From: Sphingopyxis sp. YR583
GTDB lineage: Bacteria; Pseudomonadota; Alphaproteobacteria; Sphingomonadales; Sphingomonadaceae
NCBI RefSeq assembly: GCF_900108295.1
Contig: NZ_FNWK01000001.1
Location: 1,054,001 to 1,118,000, forward strand
Direction: 5' to 3'
DNA: 64,000 nucleotides
The translations under genes were made by a program, and so were the position numbers. A model generated the notes under the pieces. That model worked only from the letters and a program-made list of their open reading frames with translations, had not been told where the DNA came from and made no database searches. This document shows, in pieces, positions 46,641-55,951 of the stretch (the first letter of the stretch is position 1; every line of letters begins with the position of its first letter).

Positions 46641-47848
46641 GCGCCGAAACCTTCCGTATCGGTTTCCTGCCCCTCGTCGACGCCGCTTTGCCGATCCTCG
46701 CGCACGAACTGGGCTTCGCAGCGCGCGAAGGCGTGGCCATCGAACTCATCCGCGACATGACCTGGGCGACGGTGCGCGACCGGTTGCTCTACGGGCATAC
46801 CGACGCCGCACACATGATCGCGCCGTTGGCAATCGCGACTGCGCTGGGCCGCGATCGCCCCGCGGTGCCGATGGCGGTCCCGTTCGTGCTCGGGCTCAAC
46901 GGCAATGCAGTGACCTTTTCCACCCCGCTCGCAAAGGATGTCGGGTTGGGCGAAACGCTGGGCGATCCGGCCATCATCGGCGCAGCGTTGCAGAGGGTGG
47001 CGGCGGAGCGCAAAATTGCCGGGAAGCCGCTGCGCTTCGGCGTCGTCCATCGCTATTCGAGCCATAATTATATGCTGCGATACTGGCTCGCGGGCGTCGG
47101 CATCCGCCCCGATACCCACATCGAGATCGTCGTCACCAGCCCGCCCTTCGCCGCCGATGCGCTCGCGGCGGGCGAGGTCGACGGCATATGCGTGGGCGAG
47201 CCATGGAACTCGATCGCGGTCGAGCGCGGCGTCGGCCATATCGCGCTCGCGACCGCGCAAATCTGGCGGCGCGGCGTCGAGAAGGTGCTCGCGATGCGCG
47301 AGGCTGTCGCCGAGGAGCGGCGTGACGCCGTCGAGGCGCTGCTCCGAGCGCTCCATGCCGCGGCTGCCCATTTCGTCAAGCCCGGCACGGCGGACGAAAG
47401 CGCCACAATCTTGGCCCGCCCCGAATATCTGGATGCCCCGCACGATGCGGTGCTCCGCGCGATCACCGATCGCATCCGCCTCGTCCCCGGCGGTGAGCCG
47501 ATCCACTATCCCGATTTCATGTTCCAGCATCGCGAAGCGGCAAACTTCCCGTGGCGCAGCCAGGCCGCGTGGCTTTATTCGCAGATGCTGCGCTGGGACC
47601 ATCTCCCCTATTCCGCAGCCGACGCCGCGACGGCGGCGGCGGTGTTCCGCCCCGACATCTATCGGGCCGCGCTGGCGGGGTCCGGTGCGCCGCTTCCTGG
47701 CGCGAGTTCGAAGCTCGAGGGCGGGATCGACACACCGCTTGGCGCGGGGTCGGTTCAAGGCCGTCTACTCCTCGGCAGCGACCGTTTTTTTGACGGGCGC
47801 GCCTTCGATCCCGACGATATACAGGGCTATCTCTCTGACCTTCCTTAG
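46637..47848 (+). CDS. nasS: NasS: nitrate-sensing NrtA/CmpA-like protein
   Basis: 403-residue periplasmic-binding-protein-fold protein of the NrtA/CmpA family but lacking a signal peptide, as expected of cytoplasmic NasS. FRIGFLPLVDAALPILAHELGFAAREGV starts the domain; HMIAPLAIATALGR and VNGICVGEPWNSIAVERGVGH-type segments line the ligand cleft. NasS holds NasT inactive without nitrate or nitrite and releases it when ligand binds. ATGA overlap with nasT fixes the start and supports stoichiometric co-production. Confidence 0.9.
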   Translation: MSAETFRIGFLPLVDAALPILAHELGFAAREGVAIELIRDMTWATVRDRLLYGHTDAAHMIAPLAIATALGRDRPAVPMAVPFVLGLNGNAVTFSTPLAKDVGLGETLGDPAIIGAALQRVAAERKIAGKPLRFGVVHRYSSHNYMLRYWLAGVGIRPDTHIEIVVTSPPFAADALAAGEVDGICVGEPWNSIAVERGVGHIALATAQIWRRGVEKVLAMREAVAEERRDAVEALLRALHAAAAHFVKPGTADESATILARPEYLDAPHDAVLRAITDRIRLVPGGEPIHYPDFMFQHREAANFPWRSQAAWLYSQMLRWDHLPYSAADAATAAAVFRPDIYRAALAGSGAPLPGASSKLEGGIDTPLGAGSVQGRLLLGSDRFFDGRAFDPDDIQGYLSDLP

Positions 47849-47930
47849 ATTTTGCACGCGCTACAATTTTATGCTGCAACTGCGAAATAACCGGTTGCGC
47901 GGTCCCTGCGAATCAGGCAGTCTTGACGCA

Positions 47931-47985
47931 CTCGGCAAGGATGCCGGGGCAGGATAAAGCGACTACGGCTCCAACGACGGGGCCG
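47931..47985 (+). promoter_or_regulatory. Two-hexaloop ANTAR-binding leader RNA
   Basis: Two consecutive hairpins with six-base loops. P1: stem CTCGGC / GCCGGG (47931-47936 with 47943-47948, one G-U pair), loop AAGGAT. P2: stem CGGCTCC / GGGGCCG (47966-47972 with 47979-47985, one G-U pair), loop AACGAC. Both loops have A at position 1 and G at position 4, the signature known for RNAs bound by ANTAR proteins such as NasR and NasT. They are 17 bases apart, followed by a third hairpin (47999-48017) and an intrinsic terminator. This is the expected control region of the nitrate operon. Confidence 0.8.
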
Positions 47986-48035
47986 GTTCGCGCGGCAGGC
48001 GGGGAGCCTTTCCCCGCACTCCAACAGGCAATGAA

Positions 48036-48083
48036 GCCGTCAGGATGCGCCCGCGTGGTCGCCGTCCTGGCGGCTTTTTTATT
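48036..48083 (+). terminator. Conditional leader terminator before the nitrate operon
   Basis: Stem GCCGTCAGGA (48036-48045) / TCCTGGCGGC (48065-48074) with one G-U pair, 19-base loop, followed by TTTTTTATT (48075-48083). It ends only 25 bases before the nitrate transporter ATG, so it must be read through for the operon to be expressed. Together with the upstream two-hexaloop motif it forms an attenuator that NasT should relieve. Confidence 0.82.
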
Positions 48084-48107
48084 GCCCGTCGCACAAGGGG
48101 ACGGACG

Positions 48108-49316
48108 ATGACGAATAAATCGGGTTTCTGGGCAAGCGGACACTGGCCGACGTTGGTCGCGGCCTTTCTCTATTTCGACCTCGCCTTCATGGTGTGGGTC
48201 ATCCTCGGGCCGCTCGCGCCTGCTATTTCGGAAGATCTGGGCCTTACCCCGGCGCAGAAAGGCCTGATGGTCGCGGTGCCGACGCTTGCGGGCGCGGTGC
48301 TGCGCGTCGTCAACGGCCTGCTCGTCGATCGGATCGGCCCCAAGCGGTCGGGCGCGATCAGCCAGCTGATCGTCATCGCCGGGCTGTTCACCGCGTGGTT
48401 GACCGGGGTTCACAGCTTTGCAGGGACGCTCGCGCTCGGCATAATACTCGGCTTCGCCGGTGCCAGCTTCGCGATCGCGCTCCCGCTGGCCAGCCGCTGG
48501 TATCCGCCCGAGCATCAGGGCAAGGCGATGGGCCTCGCCGGCATGGGCAATTCGGGCACGGTGCTGGCCGCGCTGTTCGCGCCTGGCCTTGCCAAGCTGT
48601 TTGGCTGGAATGCCGTGCTCGGCCTCGCCTGCATCCCGCTCACGATCGTCTTCTTCGTCTATCTCGCGATGGCAAAGGACGCACCGAACGCGCCCGCGCC
48701 CAAGAAGCTGATCGACTATTTCGAGCCACTCAAAACCGCCGATGCATGGTGGCTGATGGCGTTCTACTCGGTAACCTTTGGCGGCTTCGTCGGGCTCGCC
48801 GCTTCGCTGCCCATCTATTTCACCGACCAGTTCCATCTGACCCCGGTGATGGCGGGCTATTGCACCGCGGCGTGCGTTTTCGCCGGATCGCTGGTGCGGC
48901 CGATGGGCGGCGCGCTTGCCGACCGGATCGGCGGCGTGAAAGCGCTGATGATGGTCTTCGTGGTCGCCGCGCTGGCGCTCGCCGGGGTGCCGCAGGCCGA
49001 CACGCTGCCCGCCGCGCTCGCCCTGTTCGTGATCGCGATGCTCGCGCTCGGGACGGGCAATGGATCGGTGTTCCAGCTCGTACCGCAGCGCTTTTCGGCC
49101 GAGATCGGCGTGATGACCGGGCTTGTCGGCATGGCGGGGGGCGTCGGCGGCTTCTACCTCGCCTCCTCATTAGGCTTCGCCAAACAGTGGAGCGGCAGCT
49201 TCGCCCCAGGATTCTACATCTTCGCTGGGCTTGCGGTGGTTGCGCTGGTCGGGCTGATGTTCGTGAAAAGCCAGTGGCGGGCAACTTGGGGCGCCGCCGA
49301 AGGCGTGCGGATCTAG
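48108..49316 (+). CDS. NarK/NasA-type nitrate/nitrite MFS transporter
   Basis: 402-residue major facilitator of the nitrate/nitrite porter family with about twelve helices. The N-terminus FYFDLAFMVWVILGPLAPAISEDLGLTPAQKGLMVAVP and the signature GFAGASFAIALPLASRWYPPEHQGKAMGLAGMGNSGT match NarK proteins; the second nitrate signature is at GTGNGSVFQLVPQRF. AAGGGGACGG precedes the ATG at 48108. First gene of the nitrate operon and directly behind the attenuator. Confidence 0.92.
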   Translation: MTNKSGFWASGHWPTLVAAFLYFDLAFMVWVILGPLAPAISEDLGLTPAQKGLMVAVPTLAGAVLRVVNGLLVDRIGPKRSGAISQLIVIAGLFTAWLTGVHSFAGTLALGIILGFAGASFAIALPLASRWYPPEHQGKAMGLAGMGNSGTVLAALFAPGLAKLFGWNAVLGLACIPLTIVFFVYLAMAKDAPNAPAPKKLIDYFEPLKTADAWWLMAFYSVTFGGFVGLAASLPIYFTDQFHLTPVMAGYCTAACVFAGSLVRPMGGALADRIGGVKALMMVFVVAALALAGVPQADTLPAALALFVIAMLALGTGNGSVFQLVPQRFSAEIGVMTGLVGMAGGVGGFYLASSLGFAKQWSGSFAPGFYIFAGLAVVALVGLMFVKSQWRATWGAAEGVRI

Positions 49317-49318
49317 TC

Positions 49319-50521
49319 ATGACCCGCACCCTCATCCTCTTGCTGGCGCTTGCGCCGGCCGGGGCCGCACGCGCCCAGGACATTGACCTGAAGCCGCTCG
49401 GCGAAGCCCGTCTCCGATACGAGAGTGTCGACCAGGACGGCCTTGCCGCCAACGCCGAAGCCCTGACCCTGCGCGTCCGCGCCGGGGTCGAGGCCAAGGC
49501 CGGGAACTGGTCGGCACTCGTCGAAGGGCAGGGCAATCTGGCCATCATCGATGACTATTTCGATGGTCTCCACGGGGCTGCCACCCGCCCGCTGGTCGCC
49601 GACCCCGACAATATCGCCCTCGCCCGCGCGCAGGTCCGCTATGCGTCGCCCACATTCGCGCTGACAGCCGGCCGCCAGCGCCTCGCCTTCGACGACGAGC
49701 GTTTCGTCGGCACCGTCAGCTTTCGCCAGAACGGCCAGAGCTTCGACGCGGTGCGCGCCGAGATCACGCCGCTCAAGGGCGTGAAGGCGGATATCGCCTA
49801 TGCGTGGAGCGTTCGCACCATCTGGGGCATCGACGGCGCCGGCTCACGCCAGCAAGCGGTATCGGGCGACAATCTGTTCGGTAATGTCGGCGCTCAAACC
49901 CCTGTCGGCAAGATCAGCGCCTTCGCCTATCTCGTCGATCAGGACGAGGCGGGGATGCAGGGCTTCCGCATGTCGAGCCAGAGCTACGGCGCCCGGATCG
50001 ACGGGAAGCAGACCCTCGGCAAGGCAAAAGTGGCCTGGCAGCTCAGCTACGCACGCCAGTCGGACTGGCATCGCAACCCGAACAGCTACAGCGCGGACTA
50101 TTATCTCGCCGACGTCGCGGTCGACCTCGGCGGCCCGCGCGTCGGTGCAGGATATGAGGTGCTCGGCGCCGACAACGGCACCCCGCTCACCAGCTTCCAG
50201 ACCCCACTCGCGACGGGGTTCAAATATCAGGGCTGGGCCGACAAATTCCTCGTCACCCCGCCCGACGGCGTGCGCGATCTCTACGCCAGCGCCGGCTGGG
50301 GCTGGCAGGAGGTCGGCCCGCTCAAGGCGGTGACGCTACAAGCCGCCTATCACGACTATCGCAGCGACCGCGCCAGCCGCTCCTACGGCGAAGAGATCGA
50401 CCTGCTGGCGAGCGCGAAGCTTGGCAAGGTCACCGCCTCGGCGCGCTACGCGCATTACGACGCCGACAGCTTCGCCACCGACACCGACAAATTTTGGCTC
50501 CAACTGGACTGGATGCTCTGA
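49319..50521 (+). CDS. Outer-membrane beta-barrel porin in nitrate operon
   Basis: 400-residue outer-membrane barrel resembling the alginate-export porin family. Signal peptide to about residue 20 (AARAQ), then regularly spaced amphipathic strands such as LKPLGEARLRYESV, ARAQVRYASPTFALTAGRQRLAFDD and a final strand DKFWLQLDWML with a Leu end. It starts three bases after the transporter stop, and its stop is coupled to nirB (TGATG). Position suggests outer-membrane passage of nitrate or nitrite; no experimental support is known to me. Confidence 0.8.
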   Translation: MTRTLILLLALAPAGAARAQDIDLKPLGEARLRYESVDQDGLAANAEALTLRVRAGVEAKAGNWSALVEGQGNLAIIDDYFDGLHGAATRPLVADPDNIALARAQVRYASPTFALTAGRQRLAFDDERFVGTVSFRQNGQSFDAVRAEITPLKGVKADIAYAWSVRTIWGIDGAGSRQQAVSGDNLFGNVGAQTPVGKISAFAYLVDQDEAGMQGFRMSSQSYGARIDGKQTLGKAKVAWQLSYARQSDWHRNPNSYSADYYLADVAVDLGGPRVGAGYEVLGADNGTPLTSFQTPLATGFKYQGWADKFLVTPPDGVRDLYASAGWGWQEVGPLKAVTLQAAYHDYRSDRASRSYGEEIDLLASAKLGKVTASARYAHYDADSFATDTDKFWLQLDWML

Positions 50522-53016
50522 TGGAACATATCCCCCTCGCGCCCGAGGCCGACACGCGTGAGCACCTCGTCGTCATTGGCAACGGCATGGCCGGTTGCCG
50601 CGCCGTGGAGGAACTGCTCGCGCGCGATCCGGCGCGGTACCGCGTGACGATCTTCGGCGCCGAACCGCGGGTCAATTATAACCGCATCATGCTCTCGCCG
50701 GTGCTCGCGGGCGAAAAGAGCTTCGACGATATCGTGATCAACGGCGCCGAATGGTATGCCGCAAACGGCATCGCGCTCACCGCAGGCGATCCGGTCGCGG
50801 CAATCGACCGCGCAGCAAAGACGGTGACGACGCGCAGCGGGCTCACCGAAAGCTACGACCGTCTGCTTATCGCTACGGGTTCCGATCCTTTCATCATCCC
50901 GGTACCAGGCAAGGATCTGCCGGGCGTCATTGCCTTTCGCGACATGGACGATGTCGACACGATGCTCGCGGCTGCCGATGCAGGCGGCGATGCGGTGGTG
51001 ATCGGCGGCGGACTGCTCGGCCTCGAAGCTGCGCATGGGTTGAGCCTCCGCGGAATGAAGGTCACCGTCATCCACCTGATGCCGACTTTGATGGAGCGCC
51101 AGCTCGACGAAGCGGCGGGCTGGCTGCTCAAGCAGGCGCTCGAAGCGCGCGGCCAGACGATCCTGACCGGCGCCGACACCGCCGAAATCATCGGGGATGG
51201 CAAGGTCGAGGGCGTGAAGCTGAAGGACGGGACGCTGATCCCCGCCAGCCTCGTCGTGATGGCTGTCGGCATCCGTCCCTCGACACAGCTTGCGCGCGAA
51301 GCCGGCCTCGCGGTCGGGCGCGGCATCCAGGTCGACGACCATATGGTGACCAGCGATCCGGCCGTGCTCGCGGTCGGCGAATGCGTCGAGCATGACGGGC
51401 AGGTCTACGGCCTCGTCGCGCCCTTGTGGGATATGTGCCGCAGCCTCGCCGACGGGTTGGTCGAACAGCCCAGCGGCTATCGCGGCTCGGTGACCTCGAC
51501 CAAGCTCAAGGTGTCGGGGATCGACGTGTTTTCGGCCGGCGATTTCTCGGGCGGCGACGGGTGTGAGGATATCGTGCTGCGCGACGCCAGCCGCGGCGTT
51601 TACAAGCGCGTGATCGTTCGCGACAATCGCATCGTTGGCGCGGTACTCTATGGCGATACCGCCGACGGCAGCTGGTATTTCTACCTGCTCAAGAAACAGG
51701 ACGACGTCTCCGGCCTTCGCGACCTGTTGATTTTCGGCCAAGCCTTCGCCTCGGGAGGAGGCGCCGCGGACCCTAAGGCGGCCGTTGCGGCGCTCTCGGA
51801 CGATGCCGAGATTTGCGGCTGCAACGGCGTCACCAAGGGCCAGGTCATCTCGTGCATCGCCAAGGGCGCGCGCAGCCTCGACGCGGTGCGCGGCACCTGC
51901 AAGGCGTCGGCGAGCTGCGGAAGCTGCACGGGCCTCGTCGAGAACCTGCTCGCGCTCACCCTCGGCGACGAGGTCCAGAGCGGCCCCAAGACGATGTGCA
52001 AGTGCACCAGCTTCGGCCATGACGACGTTCGCCGCGAGATCGTTGCGCAGGGCATGCGCTCGATCCCCGAAGTGATGCAGAAGCTGCACTGGACGACGCC
52101 CGACGGCTGTTCCTCTTGCCGCCCCGCGCTCAACTACTATCTTCTTTGCGCGCTCCCCGGTGAGTATGTTGACGACCAGCAGAGCCGCTTCGTCAACGAG
52201 CGCATGCACGCCAATATCCAGAAGGACGGCACCTATTCGGTCGTGCCGCGCATGTGGGGCGGGTTGACCAACCCGCGCGAGCTGCGCGCAATCGCCGATG
52301 TCGTCGAGAAATACGATGCGCCGATGGTCAAAGTCACCGGCGGCCAGCGGCTCGATATCTTCGGGATCAAAAAGGAAGATCTGCCGGCGGTCTGGGCCGA
52401 CCTCAATGCCGCAGGAATGGTCTCGGGCCATGCCTATGGCAAGTCGCTGCGCACCGTTAAGACCTGCGTCGGGTCCGAATGGTGCCGCTTCGGCACGCAG
52501 GATTCGACCGGCCTTGGCGTCAAGGTCGAGCGGATGAGCTGGGGCAGCTGGATGCCGCACAAGTTCAAGATCGCGGTATCGGGCTGCCCGCGCAATTGCG
52601 CTGAGGCGACTATCAAGGACTTCGGCATCGTCTGCGTCGACAGCGGTTATGAACTGCATGTCGGCGGCAATGGCGGCATTCACGTCCGTGTCACCGACCT
52701 CCTCTGCAAGGTCGCGACCGAGCAGGAGGCGATGGATTATTGCGCCGCCTTCATCCAGCTTTACCGCGAGGAAGCCCGCTATCTCGAGCGCACCGCGCCA
52801 TGGATCGAGCGCGTCGGCATCGACTATGTGAAGGCGCGGATCGTCGACGATGAATCGGGCCGCGAGGCGCTCCGCGCCCGTTTCCTATTCTCGCAACGTT
52901 TCAGCCAGGACGATCCATGGGCGCAGCGCGCCGAGGGGGCCGAGGCCGAGCACCATGCTCCGATGGCCCGCTTCATTCCGCAGGGACGCGCTTTTTTGGA
53001 GGAGGTTGGGGCATGA
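50521..53016 (+). CDS. nirB: Assimilatory nitrite reductase, large subunit
   Basis: 831-residue NADH-dependent nitrite reductase that reduces nitrite to ammonia. N-terminal FAD/NAD domain (HLVVIGNGMAGCRAVEELL at 15-33, DAVVIGGGLLGLEAAHGL near 159), a BFD-type [2Fe-2S] domain (ICGCNGVTKGQVISCI with ASCGSCTG), and the C-terminal sirohaem/[4Fe-4S] domain with TCVGSEWCRFG and SGCPRNCAEATIKDFGIV providing the four cysteines. The ATG at 50521 shares its A with the porin stop. Overlaps nirD by ATGA. Confidence 0.95.
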   Translation: MEHIPLAPEADTREHLVVIGNGMAGCRAVEELLARDPARYRVTIFGAEPRVNYNRIMLSPVLAGEKSFDDIVINGAEWYAANGIALTAGDPVAAIDRAAKTVTTRSGLTESYDRLLIATGSDPFIIPVPGKDLPGVIAFRDMDDVDTMLAAADAGGDAVVIGGGLLGLEAAHGLSLRGMKVTVIHLMPTLMERQLDEAAGWLLKQALEARGQTILTGADTAEIIGDGKVEGVKLKDGTLIPASLVVMAVGIRPSTQLAREAGLAVGRGIQVDDHMVTSDPAVLAVGECVEHDGQVYGLVAPLWDMCRSLADGLVEQPSGYRGSVTSTKLKVSGIDVFSAGDFSGGDGCEDIVLRDASRGVYKRVIVRDNRIVGAVLYGDTADGSWYFYLLKKQDDVSGLRDLLIFGQAFASGGGAADPKAAVAALSDDAEICGCNGVTKGQVISCIAKGARSLDAVRGTCKASASCGSCTGLVENLLALTLGDEVQSGPKTMCKCTSFGHDDVRREIVAQGMRSIPEVMQKLHWTTPDGCSSCRPALNYYLLCALPGEYVDDQQSRFVNERMHANIQKDGTYSVVPRMWGGLTNPRELRAIADVVEKYDAPMVKVTGGQRLDIFGIKKEDLPAVWADLNAAGMVSGHAYGKSLRTVKTCVGSEWCRFGTQDSTGLGVKVERMSWGSWMPHKFKIAVSGCPRNCAEATIKDFGIVCVDSGYELHVGGNGGIHVRVTDLLCKVATEQEAMDYCAAFIQLYREEARYLERTAPWIERVGIDYVKARIVDDESGREALRARFLFSQRFSQDDPWAQRAEGAEAEHHAPMARFIPQGRAFLEEVGA

Positions 53017-53354
53017 CCACCGCTGAATGGCTCGACATCGGCTGGGTCAACCAGATCCCCGTGCGCGGCAGCCGCACCGTGCAGGTCGAAGGCGGAGACG
53101 ATATCGCGGTGTTTCGCACCGCCGAGGGGAAGGTGTTCGCACTCCTCGACCGCTGCCCGCACAAGCGTGGACGCCTCAGCCAGGGCATCGTCCATGGTGG
53201 CGCAGTCGCCTGCCCGCTCCACAATTGGCGGATCAGCCTGTCGACCGGCGAAGCGCTGGGCGATGACAAGGGTTGCACGCCAACCGTCCCGGTCAAGATC
53301 GACGGCGGACGCGTCCTCATCTGCCGCGCCGGCACGCTGAAGGCCGCTGCCTGA
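53013..53354 (+). CDS. nirD: Nitrite reductase, small subunit (Rieske-type)
   Basis: 113-residue NirD with a Rieske fold. CPHKRG (51-56 region) and CPLHNW give a full Cys-His...Cys-His set, so unlike some NirD proteins the [2Fe-2S] ligands appear intact. Coupled to nirB by ATGA and to nasA by TGATG. Confidence 0.93.
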   Translation: MTTAEWLDIGWVNQIPVRGSRTVQVEGGDDIAVFRTAEGKVFALLDRCPHKRGRLSQGIVHGGAVACPLHNWRISLSTGEALGDDKGCTPTVPVKIDGGRVLICRAGTLKAAA

Positions 53355-55951
53355 TGGCCGGCGCGGTCCGCACCACTTGCGCCTATTGCGGCGTCGGCTG
53401 CGGCATCCGCGCGACGGTTACCGGTCAACGTACTGTCCAGATTGCGGGCGACCCTGACCACCCCGCCAATCGCGGCAAGCTCTGCTCGAAGGGGACGCAT
53501 CTCGGCGAGACCGTCGGGCTCGAAGGCCGCCTTCTCCATCCGATGATCGGCAAGAAGCGGGCAAGCTGGGACAAGACGCTCGACCTTGTCGCCAAGCGCT
53601 TCAAGGAGACAATCGCGCAATATGGTCCGGGCAGCGTCGCCTTCTATGTGTCGGGTCAGCTGCTCACCGAGGATTATTATGTCGCGAACAAGCTGATGAA
53701 AGGTTTCATCGGCACCGCGAATATCGACACGAACTCGCGCCTCTGCATGTCGAGCGCGGTCGCAGGCCATATGCGCGCCTTCGGCGAGGATATCGTTCCC
53801 GCTACCTATGACGATCTCGACGCCGCCGACCTGATCGTCCTGGTCGGATCGAACACGGCCTGGTGCCACCCGATCGTTTATCAGCGCATCCGCGCGCGGT
53901 GTGAGGCGGGCGCGAAGCTCGTCGTCGTCGATCCGCGCCGCACCGAAACCGCCGAAGAGGCCGACCTGCATCTCGCCCTTCGTCCGGGCAGCGACGTCGC
54001 GCTGATGAACGGCCTGCTCCAGCATTGCCGCGAGGCCGGCGTGGTCGATGAAAGCTACCTCGCCGCGCATGTCGCGATGCCCGAAGATTTCTGGGACCAG
54101 CTTGGAGAGGGGAACGACCTGTGGTCGGTGGCACGGACATGCGAAGTGCCGGCTGCCGACCTCAGGCGTTTCTACGAGCTGTTCGCGGCCACGCCGCGCA
54201 CGGTCACGATGTTCAGCCAAGGGATCAACCAGTCGACGTCGGGGACCGACCAGGTCAACGCGATCCTCAATCTGCACCTCGCCACAGGGCGGATCGGCAA
54301 GCCTGGCGCGGCGCCTTTCTCGATCACGGGCCAGCCCAATGCGATGGGCGGGCGCGAGGTCGGCGGGCTCGCCTCGACGCTGGCCGCGCATATGGATTTC
54401 GCCCCCGAAAACCGCGCCCGCGTTCAGCGCTTCTGGGCCGCGCCGGCGATGGCCGAGAAGCCCGGCCTGAAGGCGGTCGACATGTTCCGCGCGATCGGCG
54501 AAGGCCGGATCAAGGCTTTATGGGTGATGGCGACCAACCCCGCGGTGTCGATGCCCGACGCCAACCGGGTTCGCGAAGCGCTCGCCACTTGCCCCTTCGT
54601 CGTCGTCAGCGACGTGATCGAACAAACCGACACCGGCGCCTTTGCGCATGTCCGCCTGCCCGCCGCTGCGTGGGGCGAAAAGGACGGGACCGTTACCAAC
54701 AGCGACCGGACGATCAGCCGTCAGCGCGCGCTCTTCCCGCTGCCCGGAGAGGCGATGCCCGACTGGTGGATCGTCAAGGAGGTCGCGCGGCGCATGGGCT
54801 GGAAGAACACCTTCGCCTACGACCGGCCCGCCGATATCTGGCGCGAGCATTGCCGGCTCTCGACTTATGACAATGACGGGACCCGCCTGTTCGCGCTCCC
54901 CGGCGCGGCGCCGGGCGGCAACGCCGCCTATGACGACATGATCCCCTTCCGCTGGGGCGGCGATCAGATCTTCGCAGACGGAAAATATCCAACCCACGAC
55001 GGGCGTGCGCGGCTCGTTCCGGTTGCACAAAAGCCTCTGCCCGAACCGCTCGCCAAATGGCCGTTGACGCTCAATACCGGCCGCTACCGCGATCAGTGGC
55101 ACAGCATGACACGCACCGGCCTGGCACCCAAGCTGGCGCGTCATCGCGAGGAGCCGCTTGTCGAAGTGCATCCGGACGATGCGTCGCGGCTCGGGCTGAC
55201 CAACGGCGGTCTCGCACGCATCGAAACCCCGCAGGGCGACAGCATCTATCGCGTCCAGCTCAGCGCCGGCCAGCGTCCCGGCGAATTGTTCGTGCCCATC
55301 CACTGGACCGACCGCACCAGCAGCGGCGGCCGAACCGGCCTGCTCTCGCGCCCGCTCGTCGACCCGGTGTCGGGCCAGCCGGGTTTCAAGCGGACCCCGG
55401 CATCGATCGCGGCAGTCGCGACAAAATGGCGCGGTTTCCTGCTGCTGGCACAGGAACTTGACGCACCCCCTAAATGCCTGTGGGCGACAAGGGTCGCGGT
55501 CCCGTCGGGGACGCTATGGGAACTTGGCGGCAACAGTGACCTCAAGACGATCGAGGCCCTGCTGCCGCGCGGCGAGCGGATCGAGGCACAGGATGCGGCG
55601 CGCGGCACGCGCCGTGTCGCCGTGGTCGCGGGCGGCCGCCTCGCCGCCGCGTTGTTCGTCACTGAAACGGGAGAACTGCCGCCGCGCGACTGGCTGATAG
55701 CCCAGCTCACCGCGCCCGAAGTCGCCCCGACGCTGCTCGCCGGTCGTGCGCCCGGCGCCCAGACCGACCACGGCCCCGTCGTCTGCGTTTGTTTCGACAT
55801 CGGATTGAAGACAATCGCCACAGTGATCCGCGACCAAGGCCTAGCCGATGTCGCCGCGATCGGCATTGCGATCGGCGCCGGGACCAACTGCGGCTCGTGC
55901 CGCCCCGCGCTCGCGCGCATCCTGAGCGAGGAGAAAAGCGATGCAGCCTGA
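53354..55951 (+). CDS. nasA: Assimilatory nitrate reductase catalytic subunit
   Basis: 865-residue cytoplasmic molybdenum nitrate reductase of the NasA/NarB family. N-terminal [4Fe-4S] motif CAYCGVGCGIRA...GKLCSKG (10-52), then molybdopterin domains (GSNTAWCHPIVYQRIRAR, GINQSTSGTDQVNAIL, QPNAMGGREVGG) and the C-terminal dinucleotide-binding part (NTGRYRDQWHSMTRTG). The last 60 residues are a BFD-like [2Fe-2S] domain (VCVCFDIGLKTI...GTNCGSCRPALARIL). No separate NasC-like flavoprotein is nearby, so the electron donor to the C-terminal cluster is open. Ends by an 11-bp overlap with the methyltransferase gene. Confidence 0.95.
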   Translation: MAGAVRTTCAYCGVGCGIRATVTGQRTVQIAGDPDHPANRGKLCSKGTHLGETVGLEGRLLHPMIGKKRASWDKTLDLVAKRFKETIAQYGPGSVAFYVSGQLLTEDYYVANKLMKGFIGTANIDTNSRLCMSSAVAGHMRAFGEDIVPATYDDLDAADLIVLVGSNTAWCHPIVYQRIRARCEAGAKLVVVDPRRTETAEEADLHLALRPGSDVALMNGLLQHCREAGVVDESYLAAHVAMPEDFWDQLGEGNDLWSVARTCEVPAADLRRFYELFAATPRTVTMFSQGINQSTSGTDQVNAILNLHLATGRIGKPGAAPFSITGQPNAMGGREVGGLASTLAAHMDFAPENRARVQRFWAAPAMAEKPGLKAVDMFRAIGEGRIKALWVMATNPAVSMPDANRVREALATCPFVVVSDVIEQTDTGAFAHVRLPAAAWGEKDGTVTNSDRTISRQRALFPLPGEAMPDWWIVKEVARRMGWKNTFAYDRPADIWREHCRLSTYDNDGTRLFALPGAAPGGNAAYDDMIPFRWGGDQIFADGKYPTHDGRARLVPVAQKPLPEPLAKWPLTLNTGRYRDQWHSMTRTGLAPKLARHREEPLVEVHPDDASRLGLTNGGLARIETPQGDSIYRVQLSAGQRPGELFVPIHWTDRTSSGGRTGLLSRPLVDPVSGQPGFKRTPASIAAVATKWRGFLLLAQELDAPPKCLWATRVAVPSGTLWELGGNSDLKTIEALLPRGERIEAQDAARGTRRVAVVAGGRLAAALFVTETGELPPRDWLIAQLTAPEVAPTLLAGRAPGAQTDHGPVVCVCFDIGLKTIATVIRDQGLADVAAIGIAIGAGTNCGSCRPALARILSEEKSDAA

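Noticed and set aside
47852..47867. TTGCAC and TACAAT as the promoter of the nitrate leader
   Set aside because: Only four bases separate them; no convincing promoter could be assigned upstream of the hexaloops, and read-through from nasS is possible.
50455..52683. 742-codon minus-strand frame opposite nirB
   Set aside because: nirB carries all catalytic motifs on the plus strand; the antisense product shows no recognisable domain and no start signal.
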